Part shown: in pieces, positions 23,815-36,124 of the stretch
How the letters are laid out: each line of letters starts with the position of its first letter
Numbering within the stretch: the first letter of the stretch is position 1
Made by a program: the position numbers and the translations under genes
Notes under the pieces: model-generated
The model's input: only the letters and a program-made list of their open reading frames with translations
What the model was told of the DNA's origin: nothing
The model's database searches: none
Origin: Armillaria gallica
Lineage: Eukaryota; Basidiomycota; Agaricomycetes; Agaricales; Physalacriaceae
Assembly (NCBI GenBank): GCA_037576215.1
Contig: JBANDB010000006.1
Location: 3,472,001 to 3,536,000, forward strand
Length of the DNA stretch: 64,000 nt
Direction: 5' to 3'

Positions 23815-26800
23815 ATGTCTATGCGCCACCTCCCCCGCCAGCCAGAGCGGGATGTCCGTATGCACGACCCGTCCCCGCTCCAGACACATCCTCACGTCCA
23901 CCCGCTCATCACTCACCCTAACCATCTCAACGGTAATGCCCCCGGCCCCGCCACTCCCGCCGCTGCCAACATCGTCTCACCCACCGCCGGCGCTCCCAAC
24001 GGCGTCCAGGCCCCTACCTCAGTCATGCAGAAGCTCGCAGCAGCCAACGAGCAGACCTGGCTCCTCATTGGAAGTGTCGCAGAACAGATGGGCGACCTCG
24101 AACACGCCCTTTCTGCCTATGAGAACGCCCTGCGGCACAATCCGACGTCCCTGTCCGGACTTACTCAGGTCGCTGGCATCGCCCGGATCAAGGAGAACTA
24201 TCCCAAGGTGTGCCATCAATTCCAATTCCTTTGTTTCCGCGGCCCGTCTACCGATTTGTCATCGCTAACTCGTCGCCCAGGCTGTTGACTTTTTCCAACG
24301 TGTGCTCGGCTTGCAAGAGGAGAATGGCGAGGTTTGGAGTGCCCTAGGTGTGTTGCGGCCCTATCTGCTCAATCATCTCTAATTTTATTCAGGGCACTGT
24401 TATCTCATGCAAGACGACCTTCAGAAGGCCTATTCAGCCTACCAGCAGGCGCTGTACCTGTTACCAAATCCCAAGGTCATTAATACCGCTTCCATCAGTC
24501 AAGCTCAGCCTAACGGACACCCACAGGAGGATCCTAAGCTTTGGTATGGCATCGGAATACTCTACGACCGATATGGATCCCTCGATCATGCCGAAGAGGC
24601 CTTCTCTTCGGTATTGCGCATGGATAAAGGTGTGCTAGCCCTTCGCATTCTAGCTCTCAGTCGTAGTTAATTGTGAAGACCTAGATTTCGATAAAGCGAA
24701 TGAAATCCTATTTCGTTTAGGTATAATCTACAAGCAGCAGGGCAAATACGACGAGTCTCTCGCCTGCTTCGACCGCATTCTCCGCAACCCTCCTTCCCCA
24801 CTCGCACACGCCGACATATGGTTTCAGATCGGCCACGTTTACGAACAACAGAAAGACGTAGGTCCGATCACTTCTCTTATTAGACGTCCTTACTCACCGC
24901 AGCGTGCAGTACGTCAGTGCGAAGGACGCCTACGAGCGTGTAGTCGCCGACAACAGTGGTCATGCCAAGGTGTTGCAACAGCTCGGATGGCTGTATCATC
25001 AAGATGGCTCTTCGTTTCAGAATCAAGACCTTGCAATTCAATACCTGACGAAAAGTCTCGAAGCAGGTTAGCATCGTTCCGGTTCTTTGTTCGTATCATC
25101 CGCTAATGATTCTGCTGTAGACTCTTCGGATGCCCAGAGCTGGTACCTCTTGGGCCGTGCTTACATGGCGGGTCAAAAATATAACAAAGCCTACGAAGCA
25201 TACCAACAAGCCGTCTATCGCGATGGTCGCAACCCCACGTTCTGGTGTTCTATCGGCGTTCTATACTTCCAGATCAATCAGTTCCGTGACGCTTTAGACG
25301 CTTACTCGCGAGCCATCCGAATCAACCCTTACATCTCCGAAGTGTGGTTCGACCTTGGCAGTCTGTATGAAAGTTGCAACAACCAGATCTCCGATGCCAT
25401 CGACGCATATGCCCGTGCGAGCGAGCTCGATCCCGGCAACAGCGTGATTTCCCAGCGCTTGCAGCTATTGAAAAATGCACAGGCTACCGGCGGCCAGCTT
25501 CCCGCTGCCCCGGGTCCCCAAGATGTTCATCCTACAGCATATGCCAGTGCTGTTGTTCCGCCGCCGGGATTGACAGGTCCGCCTCTACTTTTACAGTCTG
25601 GTATTCCCCGTCCGCCATTCCGTACCGACTCACGTGGACCAACAGACATATCCTTGCCGCCGCCTTCACAAGTAGGCGTTGGGCGATCATCGCCTGGTCC
25701 TTTCAGAGGTGGTCCACCGCCGCCTGTGGTTCTTGATGAGACGCGCCACATTCCTTCTCATACCCCACTCGCACCAATGGAGATCGAGCGACCAGCGCAC
25801 TCACGTGACTTTCCCAGTTCTTCCCGGGACACCGGCCCACGAGGACATCAAAGTCTATTACTTCACCACCCCCTTCCCCAGCCTGGAGAAGAAGGTCGGA
25901 ATGGTGTTCACCCGCATCATCCGGAGCCGTACTTCTCACGTCCGCCACGCCCACAATCACGCTCGATTTCACCGGGACATTCTGCGCGGCCACGAAGTCC
26001 CCCACCCTTTCCACCGTTCCCGCCTCCCGGTGGACGGCATCCCATAGGTCCCGCTCAGCCTAGTTCCGGGCCAGTCCAGAGGTCGCCGCGGTCGTACCCG
26101 GCACACGAGCCTCCAGCCAGGCCCGTGGAACAGGACGGTGCATGGGACAGACGACCCAACAATGATATTCGAGACTGGGAACGGGAGAGGAGGATGCCTA
26201 GGCATGCCGGCGGCGAATATCCCGGCGGTTACCCACCTCCCTATCCGCCTCGTTCACCTCCCAGTGCACATCGCGGACGGACTCCTCCTGAGGCTTCTCC
26301 CCGCTCAGCGCATCCGACTAGGTATTGGGAGAAAGGCGGACATTCAGTCAATCGACAGTCATCACCTCCACCGAACGATGGAATGAGGCGGTACGAACCT
26401 CGATACGAGATGCGGGATAATGGTCGGGACAGAGACTATGATATGGAAGCGCGAATGGACCAGCAGCGGTCTTTCCCTACACCACCAGAGGATGGGCGAC
26501 GGGGAACTCATTTTGCGTCTAGCCGTAGTTCGGAGAGTCCTCATCCAGATGGCAAGGGACGAAAAAAGAACTTGAAAGAAGACGCGATGCTTTCAGAGGC
26601 TGCACGTCGCGACAGGAGGAGGAAGAACGGGAGCATCAGCGGTATCAGCCCTAACGGAAACGGAAACGGGCTTCCCAAGCGTAGAGAAGAAGGTCCAGAG
26701 ACGCCGACACCAAAACCCTTCGTGGTTGAACGTATGCCGCCAAGCGAGCGTATGCCCTCCAACTTCAAAATGAGTTATGGCAAGGATCGCAGCTCTCCTG

Positions 26801-27570
26801 GCCCCGTCAGCTCGAACGGTTCGGGTTCTTCGACTAGACCTTCGCCTACAAGTGGTGCCCCCCGACCTCCCTCTCGCGTCGTGGACGAAGACTATGATGA
26901 AGGTGTCGCTGATGCTCTAATGGGACTTGCAGCTGGCGCACCGGGCTTCCGAGCACGAGATTCGTCAAGCGCTCCTGTTCCTTCGCATTCGCCAGCGGTT
27001 TCCTCTTCAAGCAGGCACAGCGACCCCTCATCCCGTTCTCATCCCATGCATCGTGACTCTGTTTCATCTACACGAAGCCATGCCTCACCGCCTCTTCTTT
27101 CTGCCCCTCTGAAGCGACCCTTAAGTCCTGGCGTTGACGAACTGTCAGATGCCAAGCGCTCAAGGATGGACCTGCACAAGCGGCGTGGAACCTCTCCTCC
27201 TAGTCGTCATGCCCCTTCCTCGCGTCCGTCTCCGATTCCTTTCCGTACACAGCCCACATCTCGCTCGCCTGAGGCGCATTATCCACCAAGTCCGCCGTTA
27301 CCTGCAGTGCTTCCTCCGCATCCTAGGCCTATCGGTTCAGGGTTGTCGAACGGGTCGGCGCCGATCGCGTTGCCTCCGATCGCCACTCTTTCTCCGACAT
27401 CGACAGCACCCTCACCGAGTGGTACAGAGCGAGACAGGGACGACAGGATGCAGGTTGATAATCGGTCTATATCGCCACCGCCTCGTAGTAAGATGCCGGA
27501 TGCTGGTCGTTCTCCTCCAAAAGCGACACCTTCGCCACCTGTCGTTGAGAAGAAGGAACCGTCTTCGTGA
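23815..27570 (+). CDS. CYC8: TPR general transcriptional corepressor Cyc8/Ssn6
   Basis: The start is ATG 23815 (MSMRHLPRQPERDVRMHDPS). After a proline/alanine-rich leader, exons separated by introns of 50-75 nt encode a row of about ten tetratricopeptide repeats: NEQTWLLIGSVAEQMGDLEH, EVWSALGHCYLMQDDLQKAY, KLWYGIGILYDRYGSLDHAE, ADIWFQIGHVYEQQKDY, QSWYLLGRAYMAGQKYNKAY, PTFWCSIGVLYFQINQFRDA and EVWFDLGSLYESCNNQISDA. The last exon (from about 25120) adds some 670 residues of low-complexity Pro/Ser/Arg-rich sequence to the TGA at 27570. Cyc8 forms the Tup1-Cyc8 corepressor recruited by DNA-bound repressors. Length and repeat order fit the fungal family. Confidence 0.93.
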
Positions 27571-28085
27571 TCTCTGCTTGGGTCTCTGTCAGTTTATGAA
27601 TTTTAATGAGAAGATAACGAGTGCATTAGTAATGTCGTCGCAATTGTTTTTTTATCTTGCATTATTTTATCTCCCTTGCTTTGGACGTATATCTTTTTTT
27701 GATTTGTTAATAACATCGTTGTAAGTCTGTAGAACGAATGCTGTGCCATACACGCTGTGTCCATGCTATAAATAATAATACATTGTTGTAGTGAAAAAGG
27801 GCCGGTGCAGACATTTTACTCGGGGCATGGAGAAATTCCGATGTCATAACTGAAGTGATGGCCAATGATCCTTGCATGGACTGCGATGTCATTTCTCCGA
27901 CTTTCAAAACAGTCGAATTGAAAGTAGAATGTCCAGACTACTGAGTGTCGTGATCGTAGCTAATTACCTGCACATTGGTTGGCAACCGTGATCTGTGACA
28001 ACAAGCACACGTTCAATCTATCCACCAAACAACTCGTTTCGTTTTTCAAAATCTTTTTCTCAACGCTACTCCTTCTCGTGCAATC
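27571..28085. other. Intergenic spacer
   Basis: The Cyc8 3' region: TTTTAATGAG and T-rich tracts near 27640-27720 are typical of a 3' UTR. The rest holds the presumed 5' UTR of the next gene (pyrimidine-rich near 28040-28080). No gene is seen. Confidence 0.5.
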
Positions 28086-29535
28086 ATGTAGGTGTCTTCT
28101 CATCGTCGTTGCCAAGGCTCCCTAACCCGATTATCAGGCCGTTGCCCGACGAACGTCCACGACAAAGTGTGGCGAATCTCATCGGTAGATTCGAACAGCA
28201 AACCAAACGGCAGTCAATATCTGCCTCTCCAGCTCGCAGCTCAAGTGTCGTTTCACATAGTACGGGAGATTCGGCCAAGGAAGAGGTAAAAGAGAAGCGG
28301 GACTGGCCTCCCAGATCGACGACATCGTACACGACTAGTCCTTCTTCGTCGTGGATTAGGCCTCAGTCGTCGGCTCTGAAGTCGCCGTCTTCGACACCGA
28401 TATCGACAGTTGTAGATGCCCCGGTGGCAGACGCTGTCGCGATCCCTGCGCCGACTCAACTGCCATCTCCCGAGCATTCTGATCCGAAGAGCCCTTTACC
28501 ATCGAAGCCAGTGCCTAAGCAAAGTCCAGCACCGTCATCATTCAAGTCTCCTCCCAAGGCGTTGACGCCGAAACTATCACTTGGCGGGTCGACATCGACT
28601 CCGCTGAAGCCTCAGCATACAGGTCAATCTACAACATCAACGCCATCTTCTGTACGGAAGACAGTGCCTAGGACTAGCACTACTACTGCGCGTGTCAAAA
28701 CACCATCGCGTCCCAGCCAGCCTCCACGCACTACAACTCCCAGAGCGAAAACGCCAAATCCTTCTGTACGTCCAGGTTCAGGCTTGTTCGCGCCTACTGC
28801 AGCCTCGCTGGCTAGGGCGCGAGATGCCCAGGGTCCCGCGCCGGTGCCCAAGAAGAAGTCGGTGTTGTCGAGTGCAGTTGCTGATAGGCTGAACAAACCG
28901 ACTGCTGCGTCGGCGAGTAAGGCTCGTGCGCCTGCGGTTGTGCCTTCCAGGGGCAAGCCTGTGACCCGTGGGGTTGTGAAGCCCAAGTTGCCTTTGTCGG
29001 GTAGTACGAGGGCAGTGAAGAAGGACGGTCTAAAGGGAGCTGCGGTTGGAGCTGTGCTGCTGCTGCTGCTGTTGAGAGCGGTCCAGATGAGCACGCGGAA
29101 ACGAACGGCCATGCTCCAGAGCCTTCTGCTGAGCAGGCACATGAGGACGCAGCTGGCGGTCATGAAGAAGTTCATAATGAGGCGGAAATCCATACCGAAC
29201 CGGAAGCGCGTGTCGAAACAGAGCGTGAAGAAGACCACGATGAAGCGGTGCCAGTTGATACCCCAGAGCCCCAGGATCCCATGTCGCCCGGAGGTGTTTC
29301 AGTCACATCGCCTGATGTAGAGAAACGGTCCCCCGGAGAAGTGACGCCCGTTGCTGAAACGCACTCTCACGAGCATCCTGTTGAGCGGGAGCATGATTCT
29401 CCGGTTGAAGAGACACGACCTTCTGTTGGCAGTGATCTTGAGGATATCGTCAATCTACTGGAATCGACGTCGCGCCCAATCAGCATCGTTAGCATTCCGG
29501 ACGAAGTGGTTGATATCCCTGATGAATCGGAGTAG
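28086..29535 (+). CDS. Ser/Pro/Thr-rich low-complexity protein of unknown function
   Basis: The frame PLPDERPRQSVANLIGRFEQ begins right after an intron 28088-28137 (GTAGGT..TATCAG). The only nearby ATG is formed by joining AT (28086-28087) to the G at 28138, so the start codon appears to be split by the intron. The protein is rich in Ser/Pro/Thr with short conserved-looking blocks (RQSVANLIGRFE; RPGSGLFAPTAASLARARDA) and lacks a known domain; the basic Pro/Ser texture suggests a cytoskeleton- or nucleus-associated disordered protein, which is a guess. At a (CTG)5 run near 29058-29073 the reading frame shifts; the downstream frame (AVESGPDEHAETNGHAPEPS... to ...VVDIPDESE) is clearly coding, acidic, and ends at 29535. 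Confidence 0.55.
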
Positions 29536-30109
29536 AAGCACCCAAAATATTCACGCAGATGATACTTTTTCTTTCGTTTTTACTCTACAACCCCCAATCG
29601 CTGTATCTTTCTAGATCTCATATAATATTTTTGGACAACACACTGTACACTCATGGTGCGTTTCTCTCCGCATGTCTATCTGCTGTTGGATCTCATCATC
29701 GCTTCTAGCATTTTTCCGATTCGCTAAATATGCCTCTCGCTGTCTCTTCTTCCTTTCCTCTCTTACTTATTTGGGTGTTTTTTTCGTGTCTATTATATTT
29801 TGGTGTAGTAGTTCTGGCAAGCGGTTACAATCACATTGCAACGGCAACCCGAAAGATTGCCGGATGTTTACTTGGCGTGGTGCATACAAACATAAGACCT
29901 TGTTCCCGGTCAGTGGCTTTCCACATCCAAGGTTGCTCGACGGCCTCTTCGTATCGTTGCGAGGCTATCTCGATGCCCTTGTCATGACCTCCGAACCCCT
30001 TCCAGTTCAATCAGATTCTTGGGTGACACCTCCAATTGTCACGCAGCGTGGCCATGCGTTCTCACATTCATTGACTTCTTCACATCTCTCGATAAAGCGG
30101 AACTCAGTT
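29536..30109. other. Intergenic spacer
   Basis: Contains the 3' region of the low-complexity gene and the upstream region of the Erf4-like gene. An open frame in phase with the latter extends back to 29672, but its hydrophobic, Cys-rich reading looks like chance; the ATG at 30110 is preferred. Confidence 0.45.
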
Positions 30110-31391
30110 ATGGACCCTGCCTCAATGGCGAATTCTGGTCACAGTGTAGACGGGGTTGTACTAGACATCACACGGAAGGATTCGAAGCGTGAAGAAACAG
30201 GCGAGGAACTGCGATTTCAGAGGGAAACGTCCTTCGACGGTCCTCTACCGAGCCCGCCTTTGACCAGGACTAATACAAAAGAGAGCGTTACACAGCAATC
30301 TAAGGAGAAGACCCTTGCGGGCGAGAACCAGGATTCGGAGGGCTCAGTCTGGCATCCATTGCAATTTGGCGACCCTGCAGACCATACTCAGGATACCACC
30401 GTTGTCGACTTGGGCGATTCCATTGTCGACGCCAATGGACGCCTGGTGTTCCCTGATGGAATGAACAAGAACTCGCCCCCTCCTTCTCCTCGCGGATCCG
30501 TTCACCCCATTGACACACAAAAACCGCATTCCCCGCAGCCATGGGAGCTCGTTGATCCTCCTCCTTCAAACGGTCACAAGCCTTCGCAGTATGGGACAGT
30601 GTCAAACAAGTTCAGCACCCTGCAGGGTACCTCGTACGCATTTTTGCCGTTCACAACGTTGCTATGTCGCTTATTGGTCCCTGTAGACACCGCCGGCCTC
30701 TAATACCCAAATCGTCGTACTACTTCGGACCTCCACCTCCGGATGCGGCGTTTGGTACACCACCAATGGGTCAAATCGGTGTTCACCATCCTCGGGAAGT
30801 CATTCGGATCGAGCGGGATTATACGGGCGGAGAGTTGATTCAATTTGCTCCGATCTATCCGCTGGAGCTGGAAGGACGGGTACGTTAAATGCTATTTACA
30901 GGTGCCAAGGGGCCAGGAACTCGGGCGGTGTACTGACCTCACGGCCAATAGATTACACCAACACAGTTCTTGGAATCCATCAACGCCATCAACGAACTCC
31001 TTATATCTGCGCATAGTATTCGGCGTTCGATGGTTGACAATGTGCTTGCGGTCGTCACGTTGTACCTGTCAAGGCTGATCATCACTTCACACTACGAGAA
31101 GGTTTGTATTCCTGCCCTTTCCGTAACAATGATCCTCTAATGCTTGTTTCTGATAGGAGATGAAACGGCTTAAGCTGCTTTTTGATGAACTCAATTCCGG
31201 ACTATATAATCCTGCTGGCCTGAATCTTCTTTGGCCCGGCAAAGTGGCTTTCTTATACGTGAGTTTCAGAAGTCCATTCCGGATTCAGTAGTCCTCTATA
31301 TATACTGACGAATCATCAGATGGAGATCGAATACTACGTGAGTTTTTGTCAAAGCGTTTACTTTTGTGAAACTGACCATGTTTACTAGTGA
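30110..31391 (+). CDS. ERF4: Erf4/golgin A7-type palmitoyltransferase subunit
   Basis: The ATG at 30110 (MDPASMANSGHSVDGVVLDI) opens a polar, proline-rich N-terminal region. A phase-2 intron near 30638-30690 leads to SSYYFGPPPPDAAFGTPPMG and the conserved core: VIRIERDYTGGELIQFAPIY, PLELEGR, then after an intron ITPTQFLESINAINELLISA, LYLSRLIITSHYEK, EMKRLKLLFDELNSGLYNPA, GLNLLWPGKVAFLY and MEIEYY. This is the Golgin subfamily A member 7/ERF4 domain, the partner of the DHHC enzyme Erf2 that palmitoylates Ras at the ER/Golgi. The last intron (GTGAGT from about 31339 to 31388) sits directly before the stop, so the final coding exon appears to hold only TGA. Confidence 0.85.
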
Positions 31392-32154
31392 TACCAATCC
31401 TGTTCCACCCGAGTCGTCTTATTTTTATTGCTTTTTGCGGATGCATCTCTTAGATCCCTTCACATATGTATTTGACCATCATTATCCGTGTTTCCGTTGA
31501 TCTTCCGTTGGCATCTCTCTCGTTTGACTATCTCTATACATCATCTTTGGGCGACGAGGGGTAGCAATATTCTTCTTAATGATAATTGACAATGGGGCTT
31601 ACCCCGCCTCGATCTGATCACCAGGGAAAGTTGGGAAGAAACATGAAGCGGCAATTCGGATATCCACAATGACTTAACCGAGGGTCCAGAATCATCACTA
31701 CGCGCACCTAATGACAATGCGATCGACAGATTGGAGCAGAAGTCGCACTCTATCAAACCATACGAAACGTGGCCAAAGTCCGACTGAATCTGTTTGAACC
31801 AATAAACGGTGTCGAAGTGGGGTCCAGGTCGCGAGGACTGAGCCGGGAGGCTGTACGCCAGGGACGGATGACGATAGGGTTAAGGTTTGGTAGGCCTAAC
31901 TCGAGTCACATGTCTTCTCGAATATTCTCGGATGCCGAGTGCCGAGCCGCGCGTCCTCTCCAATAAATGGGGGATGCCGGCGATCAACGGCAAAGAAGGA
32001 GGGTGCTTGGTAAGACACTTGTGACGATTGCTGGGCACCGAGTACACATATCTTTCTCAACGCAGTCACCTTCACCGTTGAGCACCGAATCTAATCTTTT
32101 CTTCTACCTCCATCTCCCATTTTTACCGTCCTCTCCTTTTCATTTTCCTCATCA
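31392..32154. other. Spacer and presumed bZIP promoter
   Basis: No supported gene. The last 100 bp before the bZIP ATG are strongly pyrimidine-rich (TTCTTCTACCTCCATCTCCC near 32098-32117), as is usual for basidiomycete 5' UTRs. Short frames at 31541-31966 lack features. Confidence 0.45.
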
Positions 32155-34040
32155 ATGGAGGCCTTTCCCGAAATCACACCGCTCTGGGATCTTTCGCAGG
32201 CAACCACCTTTTCCCAGCTTGCTGACGACGACTTTCTTGCTCTTTTGCAAAAGCAATTCCCGAGCGCTACGAATCCATCTGGGAACCTGAGTGGGGATTT
32301 CGCTGTCGATCCTCAGAGCATATCCCGATTCTCTCTACCCAGCCTTAACCCGCCATCCGAAGACAGTAGTCCCAGTCCACCAAGAAGCGCCGAAGCTAGT
32401 TCCAGTATGCCGGCTCAAGACGATGATGATTCCTTTGTCCAGGGTGACACTGCGCTGAAGCGGAAAGCGAGTGATGATGATCTTGAAGAGGGGCCGAGCC
32501 AGAAATCGCAGCATACTGGTGAGCAGCACTGGCTCCAGCAGCGTCTGCCTTGCCGACTCTTACTGTCCATCGCGTAGCAGGCAACAGTAAAAAGGGAGCA
32601 AGTGCTTCCAAGCGCAAGTCGTCTGGCGGACCAGTAAGCCGTATGCACTCAATTCAATTCAAACAATGCTTATCGAGATAACAGGATGAGAACCGCCTCC
32701 TCAAGCGCAAAGAGCAAAATCGTGCCGCCCAGCGCGCATTCAGGGAAAGAAAAGAAAAGCATGTCAAAGATGTGAGTTTACCGTTCCCGGCTATATCGGA
32801 GCCGAAGCATCCTGACTCAACTTTCCCCAGCTCGAGGACAAGGTCGCTGCCCTTGAGGCCCGTAATGAGCAGACAAACTCTGAAAATGAAAACCTGCGCG
32901 ATCTGCTGGCTAGGCTGCAGTCGGAGAATATGGCGCTTAAGCAGGGTTCTTTCACTTTCCAAGTCCCAAAAACCGCTGGTCGCTCGATTCCCTCACCATC
33001 TACCTCCACGTTATCACCTGCTGAAAATTCTCTTTCAGCATCATTCAGCCGCAATTCTCCAAAGCCTTCTTTGCAAAAGTACACAAATCCTCTTGATCTG
33101 AGCTCGTTGACAGCCTTTGATCCGAGCGTACTGGATCTTCTCGATGAACCTCAAGCGACTGCGACAACATCGGGAGGGGCGATGGAGATGGACTTTGGCT
33201 ACAACAAGGACAAAGGTTACCTGACCTCTAACTTCACAACCATCGCCAATAATCCCGCCTTCTTTTCCTTGGCATCATTATTTGACCCCACGCCCACACC
33301 TTCCCCGCCGACTGGGAACAGTATGTCTAATTCCGATACACCGTCCTTCAACTTCGATATGAATTCGCTCACTGCATGGTCCCCGCCGCCGGCCCATGAT
33401 TCCGGGACACTGGATGACTTGTTTGGTTACCATACTCCAGGCATAGACTTGAATAGCATTCTCGGGCCGCCATCTTCCATCAGTCCCATAGTTCATCAAG
33501 CGAACCTCAACACTCATGGCACCTCACCTGATTCCTCATCTTCCTCACCTTCGTCCAATGCATCAGACCCTAGTCTTTTTGGCACGCCCATCGAAGGATC
33601 TTCGTCGGAGTCGGACATGGGACACGAGGAAGGTACATGTCCGAAGACGAAGTCGGAATGTGTCAGGCATGTGGATAATAGCGGGTTGTCCCCATTCGTG
33701 ACAAACTCTGCCTTCTTCCGCAAAGCTGGGAACAATGCACTTGTCAGCGGGGTATCGTGTCAAGGATCGTCAAGTTTCCCTAAGACGACGAAGAACGAGA
33801 GCAACATAGAGGTTTTGAGTGCTTGGCGGAGTATAACGTCGGATCCTAATTTTAAGGTGAGCACTTTACGTTCAGATTACTTGACCAGGCGGGTGTTCAC
33901 CCTCACGATTTTAGGATTGCGACATAAACGAGTTGTGTTCAGAGTTTTCGAGTAAAGCTCGGTGCGATGGGTCGAAGGTTGTTCTGGAACCCTCTGGTGT
34001 CCAGCATATACTGAAAAACCTATCCAAGAACCGAGCATAG
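32155..34040 (+). CDS. AP-1-like bZIP transcription factor of the Pap1/Yap1 type
   Basis: The ATG at 32155 (MEAFPEITPLWDLSQATTFS) begins an acidic N-terminus. After two short introns the basic region reads NRLLKRKEQNRAAQRAFRER, with the QRAFRERK signature of the PAP1 subgroup, followed by the leucine zipper (LEDKVAALEARNEQ, LRDLLARLQSENMALKQ). The C-terminal region has cysteine clusters: TCPKTKSECVRH, VSCQ, and in the last exon DCDINELCSEFSSKARCDG, resembling the redox-sensing cysteine-rich domain with an embedded export-signal-like segment. The last intron is about 33856-33914 and the stop is TAG at 34038-34040. The family switches on thioredoxin, glutathione and efflux genes after oxidative stress. 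Paralogue identity is not certain. Confidence 0.9.
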
Positions 34041-34890
34041 AGCGGCTGCTTTCGCGCCCAACACGAACGGCTTCTCGTGTGTACTCCGCCATGTACTCGA
34101 CGCACCCATGGTGTGGAGGAAAGTCGGGGAACAAGAGCTCTACCCGCTCTACACCGTGTACTTTCGTTTTCCCAAGTTGTCAAATAAATAGGCTCACGAT
34201 TGAGTATCCCATGGGCATTGGGGGTTATGGGATGCGAAGGGCAAGGCAGTAGTCCTTTGTCTCCGGACAACGCACAGTTTGCATATCTGTTTCATACCTT
34301 TCATTGCTCAGGTCGTACCTCATGTATTTGTTCTTTATAGCTTACTATAAGTCTTCCTTTCATCTTTCGTATCAATAGCACCAGTATCGTGTATAAATCC
34401 CACTCAAGCTCTTACGTTCTTGACGAATCAGTACCATTGTAGAACACGTCTGACAGTAGCTCTATGAACTAATACCCAACTCATAGGAGCGTTGTATAAC
34501 ATGAATACCTTACCTATGTGTCAGCGTTCAGGCAGAAAAGATCTAGCGCGTGTGCCTTCAGTCGACGTACAGCATGTTGAAAACGTCTGGAAGCCGCGAA
34601 CTTGTGTTTTTTTCCGAGTCGGTGCAGATATCAGTCGGAAAATTGATACCAACTGGCCGCTGCAACCATTGATCTCCAAAAGGATGGAACAAATGGATTG
34701 CGCGTCATAATGGACGTCAAAGTTCCGAAGACAAGTAGTCACGGAATAAGATAATACCGTCCACGCGCACGTTGATGAATGAATGATCCTAATTCGTGAC
34801 GCGTGAATGATTCCTACTCGCCTTTGATTAATTTATAAACTCTATCATTGGTAGTTCTATACAATTCTTCTTCTATGAGCCACCACATGG
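34041..34890. other. Convergent 3' spacer
   Basis: Lies between the convergent ends of the bZIP gene (plus) and FSH1 (minus). It contains AT-rich 3' UTR-like sequence (CTTTATAGCTTACTATAAG near 34334-34352). No gene is visible. Confidence 0.5.
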
Positions 34891-36124
34891 TCATACGTTC
34901 GTTACAGGCGTCGCAGTTCCGGAATTCGGCGTCGATTCGGAAACAATGGGGGATGGTATATCAGCGGACGGATCCCGTATGTATGCAGCAAGGAATTTCC
35001 TCCACGGAGTTTTAGAAGGAACAAAATGGCCTGGAACACGGGTGAGGCTTCGAGATATTCAAAACGGAAATGGAAGACAGCGGACCTCCGTCGTGTTCCT
35101 CGATTCGTTTATTGCTTGAGACGTCTATGAGCTCTTGGGAGCGGTCGAGGTGACTATGGCGTCGGTTTTGCCTGTGATGTGGAGTGTGGGCGTGGAGTAG
35201 GTTGGGTTGAAGAGAATGTCTGCGAGGGGGTCCGTGATCTTCAACCCCGCAACGGCGACGCAGAATTTGCTGAGGAAAAAATCGGAATAGATTCAGTACT
35301 GGATAAGTGATTATGGTTGTACATACAAAGGTGGATGCGGCGGTTTACCGTCTATGAGGAACAGTGGATAGCTTTCTGGTTTTTCCAACTGTTGAAATAA
35401 GGCTCCAGGTCAGTCTTGGATACTAAAACCTAGGTGTAGTCCAGCACACACCAGAGCACATAGCAACGCAGCTACCGCTGCTCCCTGACTATAGAAATAG
35501 GTATAAGAACAAAGTTAAGTATCCGTGTGGGTATTGTATTCTACCTAAATCCAAACACGCCCTGGAATCAATGCATAAGAGATATGCCGACGACAAAAAT
35601 AAGATAAGCGATGACTCACGTCGTATGTCCGTTCTTTGAGGACATCCCGAAACAGCATAAGTGACTCGTCCAAGCCCACGGCTCGGGTCTTATCAGCGAA
35701 GGCTCTGAACCATCCTCGTGGAGTGAGCGTTGGGTCTTCAGTGAAAGCTTCAAGGGTGCTTTCATTTGATTCTGAGGCCCCACCAAACAGATCTTCAGCT
35801 TTGAGGACATGAGGTGCATCGATGAAGACTAAACCAAAATGGTTCGTTCTAAAGGTTAATTTGTATAGTATGACTTCAAGAAGGACAGCCTACCCATGTC
35901 AACATCTTTTCCACATTGTTTCCTCAAGGCTCCGAGCTAAAGTTGCACGATGTATTATTGTTCCGCGATGCTATTGAGGGCTAGGGAACGTGTAGCACGT
36001 ACACGTTTGCTCAAAACATGGGCATTTTGGGCATAACTGAGAAATGTCAAGTCAGAATATATCTGGGTGAATCGCCCGATGGATCATACCCATGAAGGAC
36101 AAGAATCGATTTGGTGGGAGTCAT
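34891..36124 (-). CDS. FSH1-family serine hydrolase (one apparent frameshift)
   Basis: The ATG at 36124 (MTPTKSILVLHG) and several small exons give YAQNAHVLSKRLGALRKQCG, KDVDMVFIDAPHVLKAEDLF, GWFRAFADKTRAVGLDESLM, GVFGFSQGAAVAALLCALLE (nucleophile elbow GFSQG), FLIDGKPPHPPF, FCVAVAGLKITDPL and LHITGKTDAIVTS. Near 35146-35152 the frame shifts by one base; the next frame reads DRSQELIDVSSNKRIEEHDG, and after an intron GHFVPSKTPWRKFLAAYIRD to the TGA at 34891, which carries the family's conserved catalytic Asp/His region. FSH1 proteins are alpha/beta hydrolases related to human OVCA2. Apart from the single-base shift the gene is complete, so sequencing error or very recent loss are equally likely. 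Confidence 0.8.

Noticed and set aside
27134..27724. 196-codon plus-strand frame overlapping the end of Cyc8
   Set aside because: It is an alternative frame of the Pro/Ser-rich Cyc8 tail, arginine-rich by frame shift, and runs into the 3' UTR.
28624..29238. 204-codon minus-strand open frame
   Set aside because: It lies entirely antisense to the Ser/Pro-rich coding sequence, whose codon bias opens the opposite frame; its reading is low-complexity and has no start context or splice support.
29672..30109. In-frame upstream extension of the Erf4-like protein
   Set aside because: The extension is hydrophobic and cysteine-rich, unlike the polar Erf4 N-terminus, and crosses sequence that looks like a UTR; ATG 30110 is the better start.
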